64,000 nucleotides of DNA from Caecitellus pseudoparvulus. Taxonomy: Eukaryota; Bigyra: Bicosoecida. Positions within the stretch are counted from its first letter, which is position 1. Every line of letters begins with the position of its first letter. The notes under the pieces were generated by a model. That model was not told the origin of the DNA and ran no database searches. It saw only the letters and a program-made list of their open reading frames with translations. A program made the position numbers and the translations under genes. Location: positions 372,001 through 436,000 of the forward strand of contig CBFFRQ010000018.1 in the NCBI GenBank assembly GCA_965644315.1. The letters are read 5' to 3'. Positions 52,997 through 62,802 of the stretch are shown piece by piece.

Positions 52997-53509
52997 CTTC
53001 TATGCCTGACAGGAAGACCTCGCTTATCATCTCAGCAGTCAAGTGCTGGTTTCTAACGGTGAGGCCGGTCGAGAAGGCGCTTGGGCCAAAGACACCTGAA
53101 CAGGCACAGTGTGCACAAGTCAGGCGTGGCGTTGCTGCACTGCCACTGGCCGTGCGAGAAGGACTTACTCTGCTCGTGGGCTGCTGCCTCATCACCAGTG
53201 TCCACCTGCTGTCGCGCTTGGGCAGCTCCCATGGCCGATCACTTCTCGATGGCTCGAAGGCCTTGCTCGCTCTTCAGCCGACGCGGCGTGGGGCAAGGCA
53301 CACTCCCTGAGCCTGCGTGGGCACCTGTGGGGCACTCGCACGCAACGGAAAAATCGCACAGCACTGCGCTGAATGTGTGTCAATCACCTTGCGAGCATTC
53401 AGTTTTGTAGTTGGCGTCCGAAGGCCCGCCGCCCTGCTCTTTGCCACTGTGAGCTGAAGTCTGCACTGGTCGGCTTCCCTGCGGTATTTGGACTCTTCAC
53501 GCAAGCCAC
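52997..53509. promoter_or_regulatory. Divergent RING ligase / App1-like intergenic region
   Basis: 513 bp between two start codons on opposite strands. Short open frames on both strands show no similarity or consistent splice phase. No RNA gene is recognised. Confidence 0.3.
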
Positions 53510-55351
53510 ATGGCAGGAGTCGAGCTGCCTGTGGTTGGGGCACGCGCACCCCAAGCACCAGAGCACATGCCTCCAGTATCTCCCACACCAGTGCCTTCTT
53601 CTAGCCCCACCAAGGTGGCTGCTGTGGCATGTCCGCCTCCCATCAGGCTGAAAGACTCAAGCATGGCCCAACACCTGATGCATGCATACATTGGCTCAGT
53701 AAAAGCCAAAAGCAAGTTTCGTGCGCATGCCGCTGACCGGCTGATGTCCTTCTTAGGGGGGCTGCGAGGCATGGAGCTCTTTACAGCCAAACATGCTGCC
53801 GAGTGTGCGGTGCACTTCTCCTCCGCCGAGTGGACCAAGACTTCACTTCTGACCATGGCGCAGAAGCACGCCAGCGAAGCGGCCGTAGCCGCCCTGCAAC
53901 ACAACCAACGGGAGCAGTTCCTTGCCTTGACACCTGCCCAGCGCGCGCGCATCGCCTCTGTTGCCTTGCTCTTTGACGTGGACGATACTCTGGCGCCGCT
54001 GCTCCAGGACACGTCCTTCCCCGGCAGCATCCCGGCGTACCCGGGCTTGCGGCCATTCGTGCACCGCCTCATTGATCGCTGTGCAGCCTCAGGGCATGTA
54101 TTAAGAGTTGGCTGCCTCACTGCGAGGCCTGGTTGGATGCGGTGGATGGCCGCAGCAGCGCTGCGCAATGCGCTACACCTGCCAGAGGTGACTTCCAAAC
54201 CTGGCTCTGCGGCTGCCGCAGCAGTTGCCCATGCTCATTCCGGTCACGCAGGAGGGATGTCCCCCGTTTTTCATGCAGTGTCGGCTTCTGCATCTCCCGC
54301 TCCTCAGATGCTGTCCCCTGAAACTCGGTTTTCTGGCCTCGGAACGTGCGACGTGCTCACCGGGCACCTCAGTGACTCCTTGCGCTTGCGAAGTGCAAGC
54401 CGGAACACCGCCATCGCCGCCACGAAGAGTTCAAACTTTGAGGAGTTCGCGAGGCTGCATCCTGAGTGCGTCGTTGTGTTCTGCGGCGATTCGGGGCAGG
54501 GTGACGCCATCACGGCGCAGGGCATGCAGGTCTCGGCGCACACACTTGTGCGCCAGGATGGTCCATCTGCTCAAGCGAGCCCTGATGCCAATTGGTTGTG
54601 CTACAGCGTGTGTGGTGTCATTCACGACATTGTCCCGTTGACAGGGTCGGGCCACTCGCCAAAAACAAGCGCCCTGGAGCGTGCCACTCTGCGTGCCAAA
54701 GGGGTGCACGTGTTCGATTCATACGTCGAGGTCGCGGGGGTCGTCGGAGTTACTTTGAGGCAGCTGCTGCAGCCGTTGCACTCGGCAACAGGCCCTGTTT
54801 GGAGCTCGGATGACACTGATGCAGTGGCCTTTGCGACCAGGCGAGACATGTGGCTAGAGGATGAAGTTGGCGGTGGACCGGGCGCGGCTGCGGAAGAACC
54901 GCCGCGACTGCAGGCACAGCGCAGCGTGAGCGACGACGCCCTGGTCAGCGGGGAAGGAGCTGTGATGTCAACCACGGCGAAAGCTTTCGCAGGCATGCCA
55001 CAGGAGGCACCTGCGGCTGACGCTGGCTCGCAGGCTGGTGCGACTGAAGCAGCTGCTGGCCAAGTCACGCCGCCTCATGTGGCATTGCACCATGCCACAG
55101 CAGACCCTTCTGCATGGTCTCAAGCGTACACCCCCATCCCCCACTTCAAGTTCTCATCAACGAAGCAGCGCCAGCTGCGAGCAAGGGAGCTGGAGGAAGC
55201 TGAGATGATCTGGTGTTCATGGGGAGGCGGAGGTGCGCACTGCGAGGAGACTGCTGCGTGTCACACGCTGCCTGTTCCGCCCAGTGAAGGACCAGGCGTA
55301 TCTGCAGAGGCATCCACGCCTCGTAGCTCACAAGCGGACAGACAAGGCTGA
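53510..55351 (+). CDS. HAD-superfamily phosphatase-like protein (App1/DUF2183 style)
   Basis: Single exon, 613 residues. HAD motif I is LLFDVDDTLAP (about residue 153), followed by IPAYPGLRPFV, a motif II-like VGCLTARPGW, a lysine step in KSSNFEEFARLHPE and a motif IV-like VVFCGDSGQGDA. The DVDDT...YPG...(S/T)ARP...GDSGQGD order is that of the App1/DUF2183 phosphatidate-phosphatase-like group and related protist proteins. The N-terminal helix (HLMHAYIGSVKAKSKFRAHA) and the Ala/Glu-rich C-terminal 150 residues lack known domains. No transmembrane segment. Substrate unknown; a lipid or protein phosphatase role is inference. Convergent with HAD-Alba, 37 bp between stops. Confidence 0.7.
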   Translation: MAGVELPVVGARAPQAPEHMPPVSPTPVPSSSPTKVAAVACPPPIRLKDSSMAQHLMHAYIGSVKAKSKFRAHAADRLMSFLGGLRGMELFTAKHAAECAVHFSSAEWTKTSLLTMAQKHASEAAVAALQHNQREQFLALTPAQRARIASVALLFDVDDTLAPLLQDTSFPGSIPAYPGLRPFVHRLIDRCAASGHVLRVGCLTARPGWMRWMAAAALRNALHLPEVTSKPGSAAAAAVAHAHSGHAGGMSPVFHAVSASASPAPQMLSPETRFSGLGTCDVLTGHLSDSLRLRSASRNTAIAATKSSNFEEFARLHPECVVVFCGDSGQGDAITAQGMQVSAHTLVRQDGPSAQASPDANWLCYSVCGVIHDIVPLTGSGHSPKTSALERATLRAKGVHVFDSYVEVAGVVGVTLRQLLQPLHSATGPVWSSDDTDAVAFATRRDMWLEDEVGGGPGAAAEEPPRLQAQRSVSDDALVSGEGAVMSTTAKAFAGMPQEAPAADAGSQAGATEAAAGQVTPPHVALHHATADPSAWSQAYTPIPHFKFSSTKQRQLRARELEEAEMIWCSWGGGGAHCEETAACHTLPVPPSEGPGVSAEASTPRSSQADRQG

Positions 55352-55388
55352 GGGTGCATTGGGCATGCCCGGATTGAAGCGAAGTGCA

Positions 55389-56830
55389 TCAGTGTCGCCT
55401 GGCAGCCTCATGGGCAGCCGCAGCAGCCCCTTCCACGAACTCTGCGGTGGTACTGGACACAGTGTCCACCTGGGTGGCTGGAGGCAGCTTTGAGCTGCCT
55501 GTGTTGCCCAGGGTCGGCTGGCTGATGTCGCCGAGGGGAATGTTGCCCGCAGCCTTTGTAGCCTCCACGTGCGCTCGTGCTGCTCTAAATCGCGGAGCTT
55601 CGCGGGTGATTTTAGCGAGCTTCTTCAGCAAATCTGGTCGGCGTTTTACCTTTACCGTCAGGCGTGGCATGCGCTCTTTCTGGGGCGGGGCAGCGTCCAG
55701 CCCAGATCGCGTGGACAGCACTGTTACGTCCCCCACTCGCTCCAGATTGGCTTGGGCCCGCACGACAGACGCAATGGCACTGCCTACGCCAGTGATGTTG
55801 ACTTCTTCTTGATTCTCCAGCAGCCACCTCACAGAGTTTGCGTAGAATTCAGCCTTGTGCTTGAGGGTGCAGATCACGGCATCCTGTGCCTTGACCCTGC
55901 CCGTGCGGTCCACACGCGAGAGCATGCCACGAAGCTGCACCCAGTTGTGTGCCCTCAGCGTGCCTTGCGGCAGGCCCTCTCCTTCCGGCAGCGAGTTCCA
56001 AGCGTAGTCCCCGAAGAGGATGACGGTTGGCAGCTTGCCGCTGCACTCTTTCACGTACTTCAAGCTGTCATCCACCAGGACCGAGGCACCCACTGCCTGG
56101 CACAGCTCTAGCTTTGTCCTGTACACACACACACCGACGCGCATTGCAAACACATGAGTCGCTGCGGGTGGCCATTCAACTGCGCATGGCTGGGGGCTGG
56201 CGAGCACTCACTTGGATGGGCCTGAGCCTTCCTTTGCGTAGTGATTGGCAAGCAGCACCTGCTCAAAAATGCCGTCGAAGTGGCGCCTTAGCCATGTTCG
56301 CGTTGCATCCTCAATGGCCAGCTGCCGCGATGTGACGACGACGAAGCGGTGGGTCGCTCGCATGCCAAGCAGCGCCTCATGCGCGCCAGGCAGTGGCCTG
56401 CGGGAGGGGCCGGGGCGCGTGGGACCGGCTGTGTGTGGCATACAGAGGGGAAAGGACCCACTTGATGTTTTTGAAGTCATCGGATTCGAAAAAGGCCCAC
56501 ACCCGCTTCGATGCCTGCGGGGGGAAGGCGAGGCTGTGTGCGGGAATTGAGCCTGCCACCACCCCTGTCGGCCGAGCACCCACCTCTGCGTCGCCGCAGC
56601 CCCACACGTCAGCGAAATGGTAGGAGTCATAGTCTGCCACATTATGCGCCGTGGAGAATGTGGCATTGTGCCAGCCAGCCAGTGCCGCGACGAATTCGCC
56701 CTGTGAGGTGCGCGAGGCAGCATGTGCTTGCCACTGGCGTGTCTACCTGCCGTGTCGAGTGCCAGCTCACAAGCACTTCGTCCAAGTCCAGGGCGATGAC
56801 TGGCCGCTGGTCCTTCTGTGCCGCCGCCAT
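55389..56830 (-). CDS. HAD nucleotidase-like domain fused to an Alba domain
   Basis: Five exons on minus: 56830-56771, 56700-56584, 56514-56462, 56397-56212 and 56118-55389, 381 residues, all phases consistent, introns 64-93 bp. The HAD part: VIALDLDEVL (D15, D17), GWHNATF, DYDSYHFADVWGCGD, KRVWAFFESDDF, FVVVTSRQLAIEDATRTWL, VLVDDSLKYV and LFGDYAWN, the order of a family of eukaryotic 5'-nucleotidase-like HAD proteins. After the usual end (HNWVQL) the same exon continues into an Alba-like domain (about 215-300): KHKAEFYANSVRWLLENQEE then VNITGVGSAIASVVRAQANL, and LTVKVKRRPDLL. Alba domains bind RNA or DNA. The fusion suggests a nucleic-acid-associated phosphohydrolase; that is inference. Confidence 0.78.
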
Positions 56831-56950
56831 GGCGTGGCTGGTGGGCGGGTTTCCACTGCGAAGCCAGCACAAAGGGCGATGCTGCGGCTCATCCTGATGC
56901 CCGAGTGCGCAGGCGAAATGTATTGCTCAGCGCCAACTGCTCCACAGACC

Positions 56951-58341
56951 TCAAGCCATGTCCATGAGGTCCAGGAGGTCGTCACCGGCTTCCTTGCCCT
57001 CTGGGGCCTTGCCGTCGCCCAGATCCCCCCACTCGTCGTCCAGCTGCGCCATGAGTTTCTGCAGTCCAGCGGCGTCCGAGGCATCCACGACCAGCACATC
57101 TGATCCCCAGCCACTCCCCGCACCCGCTCCCGCGCCCTCCCCGGTGCTGGCGCTGAACAGATTCAGCGCAAAGGTGCCAGGCGAGCTGTCCTCAGCCTCT
57201 TGTGTCACGCCCAGCAACCCGGCCAGCAGGTTCAGCCCCGCGGAGGCGCTGTCTGCCCCCTCCCCCGCCTTGCCCTCCTCGTCTTCCTCCTTGCCCCCCC
57301 CCGCCCCCCCCGCCCCATGCTGCACATCCTGCCCCGTCAGGACTGCAAGGGATGTGGCTGCAGCGGCGGAGGCGCTGACCCCCAGTCCTGCTCCCAAGTA
57401 ATTCGCCCCGCGGGAAGCCAGTCCGTTGGGCCCTGGCATGGGCGGGCCGCCGCGCAGCTTGGAGCGATCAGCAGAGTACATGTTGAACCCCAGGGCGACG
57501 GTACGGGCGGAGGCGTCCAGGACAACTTCCTTCGCGTATGGGAGGGAGCCTGGGACAGCCACTGCTGGCAGTGGGGTTTGCTCGGCCCGGGAGCCATCCC
57601 GGGCAAAGTATGTCACAGAGCCAGGCGGAGTTCCCCCCGGGGGTACGGGTCCTGCTCGGTGCAGCACCAAGCTGCCGTCCAGGTGCTGCATGCCGCCTTG
57701 CAGGAACAGGGACACCTTCACGCGCTTGCCCTGAAAGAAAGTGAGCAATGCGTGCTTGTGTCGGTACAGCTCAGCGGTGGACATTTGGCGGTACATGTCC
57801 ACCATGCGGTCTTGGGCATCTGAGAGGAGTCCCGAGACGACGGGGGATACCACCATGCCCTGCAGGGCATCCAGGTGGTTCAGCGTGATGGCCAGCAGCT
57901 GCCGTGGGTGGCTGGTGGTCATGATTTGCTGCTTGATGCCCATGGTCATGAGGTCGTACAGCTTGTCCATGCTGGTCTTGTTCAGGCGCATGATGGAGCT
58001 GTGGGCGAGCTTGTCAAACACGGTCCGCGTGTCAGCCAGGGAATACGGAGCCTGGGGCTTGAACAACTCCTCCAAGAATACAGGCGAGTACATGGCCCTC
58101 ACGACATCAATGAGCACTGCACAGGGGGGCGCCGCGAGCGTGCGTCAAGCTTGCATGCCGCTGAGGCCAGTCACCACACACCCTTCTTGCTCTTCTCAGA
58201 TGCGATGCTCTGCGCTTGCAGGCGCTGCTCCAGAATGTACAGCATCTCTGCACCAAGATTGATGATGAGAAATGGCATGGTCATGAGGCGCCCAATGCCT
58301 GCCTGGCGCATGTAGTCAGCGGCTTCCCCCGGATGTGCCAT
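56951..58341 (-). CDS. OSCP1: OSCP1 (organic solute carrier partner 1 / NOR1)
   Basis: Exons 58341-58182 and 58116-56951 (65-bp intron), 441 residues. Motifs match recalled animal OSCP1 along its length: MPFLIINLGAEMLYILEQRL (animal LLFLNLGGEMLYILDQRL), FLEELFKPQAPYSLADTRTV, LAHSSIMRLNKTSMDKLYDL, then LLTFFQGKRVKVSLFLQGG, LGFNMYS, and the conserved acidic end AGDDLLDLMD. OSCP1 is a cilium- and flagellum-associated protein in algae and animals. A Gly/Ala/Glu-rich insert (about 300-350) is lineage-specific. Shares a 308-bp divergent gap with the mL40-like gene. Confidence 0.93.
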
Positions 58342-58649
58342 GGCGTGGTGTGAAACGGAGTAACGCCAGTGCCTGGCTGTTTGAGACTGTGGGGCAGCGA
58401 ATGTGGGGAGCACACGAGATACTGCAGCACGGCAATATGTTAGGGTTGAATAGGCAAATTTGTGAGTTTTGTGCGCATACGCAGTTTTTATCACGCTGCA
58501 GCCGAGTCCACGCCTCAACCTTGGCTGTCCAGCCCACCTAAGTCTGTTGCTACTGAGCCAATTCTACCCCGCAGCACAATTCAACCCAGACAGTACACCC
58601 ATTTTGTGCACGCCCTCCGGTGGCATTGACTGTCCAAGGTTGAGGGAGC
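58342..58649. promoter_or_regulatory. Divergent OSCP1 / mL40-like intergenic region
   Basis: 308 bp between start codons on opposite strands, with an AT-rich stretch at about 58430-58500. No other feature is recognised. Confidence 0.3.
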
Positions 58650-59295
58650 ATGGCTGGCGTTTGGGCGACTGCCGCCAGGCAGCTGCGCCTGGCTTCTGCT
58701 CCGCTGCGGAGGCGGAAAGCCAAGCGGTTGACAGCAGAGGCCAGGAAGAAGCTGCAGGTGCGCTTGAACCTGAGGCAGGATACCCCCTTGACACCAGAGG
58801 AGGCGAAGCGGCACGATGTCTTTCTGCGGTGCTTGGATCCGCCCAAACCAGACTCGTGAGTGGAGCGTGCCAGTATTTCCGCACTCCGCGGCGGCTTGCA
58901 AGCCTTGCCCGATGCTGCTACCCAGGCCCCAGTTGACTCCCGAGCAACTGGCACACGGGGAGGCCCTTGCAAAAGCATACCAGAAGGGCATGAATGCGCG
59001 CGCACACCGGCATCGGGTTGACTTGAATCACAAGCAGGAAATGAAGGCCTGTGCCATCGCGGCACTGCCCACGGAGGAGCTGCAGGTGGATGCGATGCTG
59101 GTGGACGACCCCACCGTCCCGCTCATGCTGCGACTGCCAACAGTGACCCCTCCACACGCCGGCTGGCACCGCCCGGATAACGTGCTGTTCTTGTCGCCTG
59201 AAGAGGAAGAGGCCATCGCCACGCGTGAAGCGAAGACAGCCACTGGTGTCGTCACCGGCTCTGCGGCAGGTGAGGGGTGGGATGAGGACAGATGA
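58650..59295 (+). CDS. MRPL40: Probable mitochondrial large-subunit ribosomal protein mL40
   Basis: Exons 58650-58855 and 58926-59295 (70-bp intron; the acceptor at 58924-58925 is the one that avoids a stop), 191 residues (human mL40 206). A basic, Arg/Ala-rich N-terminus (MAGVWATAARQLRLASAPLR) fits a mitochondrial presequence. The middle LTPEQLAHGEALAKAYQKGM and the end (AALPTEELQVDAM...LPTVTPPHAGWHRPD) follow the mL40 pattern of an acidic-basic helix, L-P-x-x-L-x-x-x-A, and a TPP-x-x-x-x-x-P close. Recognition is by pattern order, not strong identity; another mitochondrial protein is possible. Convergent with ATM1 (171 bp). Confidence 0.5.
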
Positions 59296-59466
59296 CGAGG
59301 GCAGCATTGCATTCAAGCTCCTGGGCTTCCCATGTCCATGTCCCGCGTGAGCTGGCTGAGCTGTGAGCTGCGGTCTGCCATGCCTGCTCCAGGCCGGCAC
59401 GGCTGCACCCCTGAACGTGTCCACACAGCAGAGTCAGGCGCAGCCGGAAGAAATGCAAGTGCAGCG

Positions 59467-61827
59467 TCAGTGAGCGACAACCTCCTCTTCCAGGCCCTGT
59501 GCCGAGGCCAGCTGCCTGTTCCACATGTCAGCGTACAGCCCACCCGCCTGCAGGAGGGACTCATGCTGCCCAGCCTCCACCACCTGCCCCTGGTCCAGGA
59601 CGTAGATCAAATCGGCATCCTTGACAGTGCTCAGGCGGTGCGCGATGAGCAGGCTCGTGCGGTCGGTGCTGAGGGTCTTCAGGGCGCCCATGATGCCTGC
59701 CTCGGTGGCCGTGTCCAGGGCAGACGTGGCTTCATCGGCCAGCAGGATGGGCGCGTTCTTCAGCATGACGCGGGCGCATGCCACCCGCTGCTTCTCCCCC
59801 CCACTCAGCTTCAAGCCTCGTTCGCCGACGTGCGTCTGGAAACCCTGAGGCATCCGCTGGATGGCCTCGGTCAGCTGCGCCATGTCGGCCGCCTTGTGCA
59901 CTTGCTCCTCGGAAGCTGTCAGATCACCATAAGCAATGTTGTGCTGGAGGGTGTCATTGAAGAGGACCGTGTCTTGAGGCACCACGCCCACCACAGAGCG
60001 CAGCGAGGGCAAGGTGACGTCACGCACGCTCTGGCCGTCCACTGCCACCGACCCTGCTTGTGCATCAAAGAAGCGGAAGAGCAGTCGCACGAGGGTTGAC
60101 TTGCCGCAACCCGATGGGCCCACCACGGCCACAGTGCGCCCAGCAGGCACCACCAGGTCCAGGCCCTGCAAAATGCCCCTCTCTGGCGCATCGGGGTAGT
60201 GGAAGTGCACGCCTGAGAAGCGCAGCTCTCCCACGGCGCCCGGAACAGGCGGCACAGTTGCGAGCGCGCCCTTCACGATGGGGTTTGTCAGGCCGTCTGT
60301 GGACGTGCCTCCTGTGCTGCTGGCCGGCAGCAGCGCGAGGGGCTTGGCGTCTGGCGACTCCACAACGTCAGGCTCCGTGCCGCGCAGGGCAAACATGTTC
60401 TCCATGTCCACGAACGCCTGGCGTAAGTCCCGATACACCGACCCGATGAAGTTCAGGGGCACGGAGAGTTGGAACAGCAGCCCGTTGACGAGGATGAGGT
60501 CGCCGACAGTCATGGTGCCTGCGACGATGTCCTGGGCTGCCATGATCATCATGGCAGACAGGCCCACGGAGAAAACGACGTTCTGGCCGTAGTTCAGCAT
60601 GGACAGCGACGTCTGTGTCTTGATGCTGGCCTGCTGGTACTCTCGCAGGGACTCCTCGTACGTCTTGGCTTCGTGCTCCTCGTTCCCGAAGAATTTGACC
60701 GTCTCGTAGTTGATGAGGGAGTCAACGACCTTGGATGACGCGGCGTTCTCTGCCTTGTTCATGTTCTGCCGGAACTGAGTGCGCCACTGCGTGATGCCGA
60801 CGGTGTAGGCCACGTACGCGGCAAGTGTGCCCACCGTGACGCCGGCGTACGCTGCGCCACACTTGGCGGCGAGGATGCCCGCCACAAGGCCGATCTCCAG
60901 GATGGTTGGCACGACATTGAACACCATGGAGGATAGGACGTAAGAAATACTGCGGTTGCCGCGGTCAAGCACTCTGGACACTGCCCCAGTGGAGCGGTTC
61001 AAGTGGAAGCGCAGGTCCAGCGCGTGCAAGTGCCGAAAGACTTGGTTCGCCACGCGGCGAATGGCGCCTTGCGCCACTGTGGAGAACACGGCGTTGCGCA
61101 GCTCTTGCATGCCGGCGGCTGAGCTGCGTGCGAGGCCGTACCCAACCAGCAGGGCCAGGGGCACGGCCAACACCACGTCAGAGGCGGTGTCTGCGGAGAC
61201 GTTCAGGCGGTTCACGATGTCCTTGAAGATGAAGGGCACTTGGATGTTCAGGAGCTTCCCCCCCACCAGCAAGGCCAGCGCCAGGACGACGCGGCCCTTG
61301 TGCCCCCACCCGCCCTCAGCCGGCCAAAGGTGGGCGAGAAGGGTCCTGCGGAGAAGGAGCCCAGCAGGAGCGGTGCTAGGCGGCGTGTGTGGACAGCCAG
61401 GATGCTGGTACCATACCTGACAATTTTCTTTATGTCAGTGCCAGACTCTCCCGCAGGAGAGGCCTTGCCTCCTTGTCGCCAAGCCGGCGTGCAGGAGAAT
61501 CCTCGACTGCGCACTCTGTGTGCCACACGGGGCACTGCTTGACGAGCCAAGCTAGAGAACAAGCGGGGGACCTGAAATACAGCGCCCTGTCTGAGAGCTA
61601 TGCTGGGGCTGTGAAAGGCACTGGGCTGAAGCGTGTGGTGGCAAGACTGAGGTGCCTGCGGAAGTTGAGCGCAACCTACAAGCCGTGCGCAGCTGGGGCG
61701 ACCCAAGGAAGGCCTCCCTGGGAAATTCGGGAAAATGGGAGCGGGTTGTATCAGGTTACGTCGCTGCAGCGATGCACGTCCTCACCCTCACTGCCGTGCG
61801 GCGCAGCACAGCTGCTGCAAACGCCAT
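59467..61827 (-). CDS. ATM1: Mitochondrial ABC transporter Atm1/ABCB7
   Basis: Exons 61827-61786, 61571-61417 and 61345-59467, 691 residues, the normal half-transporter length. The presequence [14 protein letters not shown], then [20 protein letters not shown], is rich in Arg and Ser without acids. After [15 protein letters not shown] comes the family phrase [20 protein letters not shown], six membrane helices, and the nucleotide-binding domain: Walker [11 protein letters not shown]-loop VPQDTVLF, signature LSGGEKQR, Walker [14 protein letters not shown]-loop IAHRLST. Atm1 exports a glutathione/sulfur species from the matrix for cytosolic Fe-S assembly. The first intron is long (214 bp), and the presequence exon has only 14 codons. 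Confidence 0.93.
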
Positions 61828-62257
61828 GCCGTGCCTGGCAGTCCCACACGAAGGAACTGGGCTGCAGCGTGCGAGGGCTGGCACTGCTTCAGAGAGACGC
61901 AGGCGCCGGCGGCAACGATGTAGCAGGGCCTCTGGCATTGCCCGTGCAATTTGCACATATGAACTTGTTGCATAGGCAGCTTCGTCGCTGTGCGTGTCTC
62001 CGAAAGGGGGGCTCGACAGCCACATCCTCGACGAGCAACCAACGTCCCCTTTTGCGGGGGCCGAGCACTGGTATCAACGGACCACATACTTCCATCCCCT
62101 GAATGTAGCCTGCCACTGGAAAGCCCCCAGCACGACCCTGTCCGGCGCACCTACCCACCAGAAGCGGGCGGTTTGCTCTGAGGCGTGTTGAGCTTGCAGC
62201 CAATTTCCGCGCTGCGAGGAGGCTTGTAGTCGTGCTGTTGCTGCGCAACCGCTGGCC
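61828..62257. promoter_or_regulatory. Divergent ATM1 / ER membrane protein intergenic region
   Basis: 430 bp between start codons on opposite strands. Frames present are short and lack similarity. Nothing else is recognised. Confidence 0.3.
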
Positions 62258-62749
62258 ATGGCGATGGGGAAAGCCTTTTGGGCCATTGCCTTGGCTGCAA
62301 CATGTGGAGTTGCCGCTGCAGATGACAGCATTTCCACGCAGACCCTCGTGAACATCATCACCGTTGCGCTGGTGTTGGGCACGTGGTTTTTCTGGTGGAC
62401 CAGCATCACCGCCGAGCGCAGCTACTTCCTGCTCCTGGGCACTTTCTGCTGTGCCCTGGGCAACGCAGTGTTCGGCGTCATGATCATTGAGGAGCAGGGC
62501 AACGTGACGTGGGGCACGCTGTTCCTGTGCCTGGTGCTGCCGGCGCTGCATGGGCTGTACGCGCAGTTCCTCCGGTACCGCAGGGAAGGGGTGTTCTCCG
62601 ACTCGGACGAGGAGGAAGGGGAAGATGGCAGTGGTGTGCCCCCCCCGGCACTGGCTCCCCCCACAGAAGGAGGCAAGCCCCTGCCCAAGCTGCTGGCTGA
62701 GCAGGCAGCAGTCAAGGCGCGTGCCGAGCAGCTGAAGAAGCGGCGGTGA
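62258..62749 (+). CDS. Small multi-TM ER-type membrane protein with KKXX tail
   Basis: Single exon, 163 residues. A signal-peptide-like start (MGKAFWAIALAATCGVAAAD), then three hydrophobic helices (LVNIITVALVLGTWFFWW; YFLLLGTFCCALGNAVFGVM; LFLCLVLPALHGLYAQF), then an acidic serine cluster (SDSDEEEGEDG) and a Pro-rich linker. The extreme C-terminus is LKKRR, with lysines at -3 and -4, the dilysine ER-retrieval signal. No family recognised; an ER-resident role follows from the tail if it faces the cytosol. Convergent with Rpt2 (53 bp between stops). Confidence 0.72.
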   Translation: MAMGKAFWAIALAATCGVAAADDSISTQTLVNIITVALVLGTWFFWWTSITAERSYFLLLGTFCCALGNAVFGVMIIEEQGNVTWGTLFLCLVLPALHGLYAQFLRYRREGVFSDSDEEEGEDGSGVPPPALAPPTEGGKPLPKLLAEQAAVKARAEQLKKRR

Positions 62750-62802
62750 CGCTCTCGCCCGCCGCCCCCCTGTGTCTATCCGGTTGTGCAATGCATTGCT
62801 GT

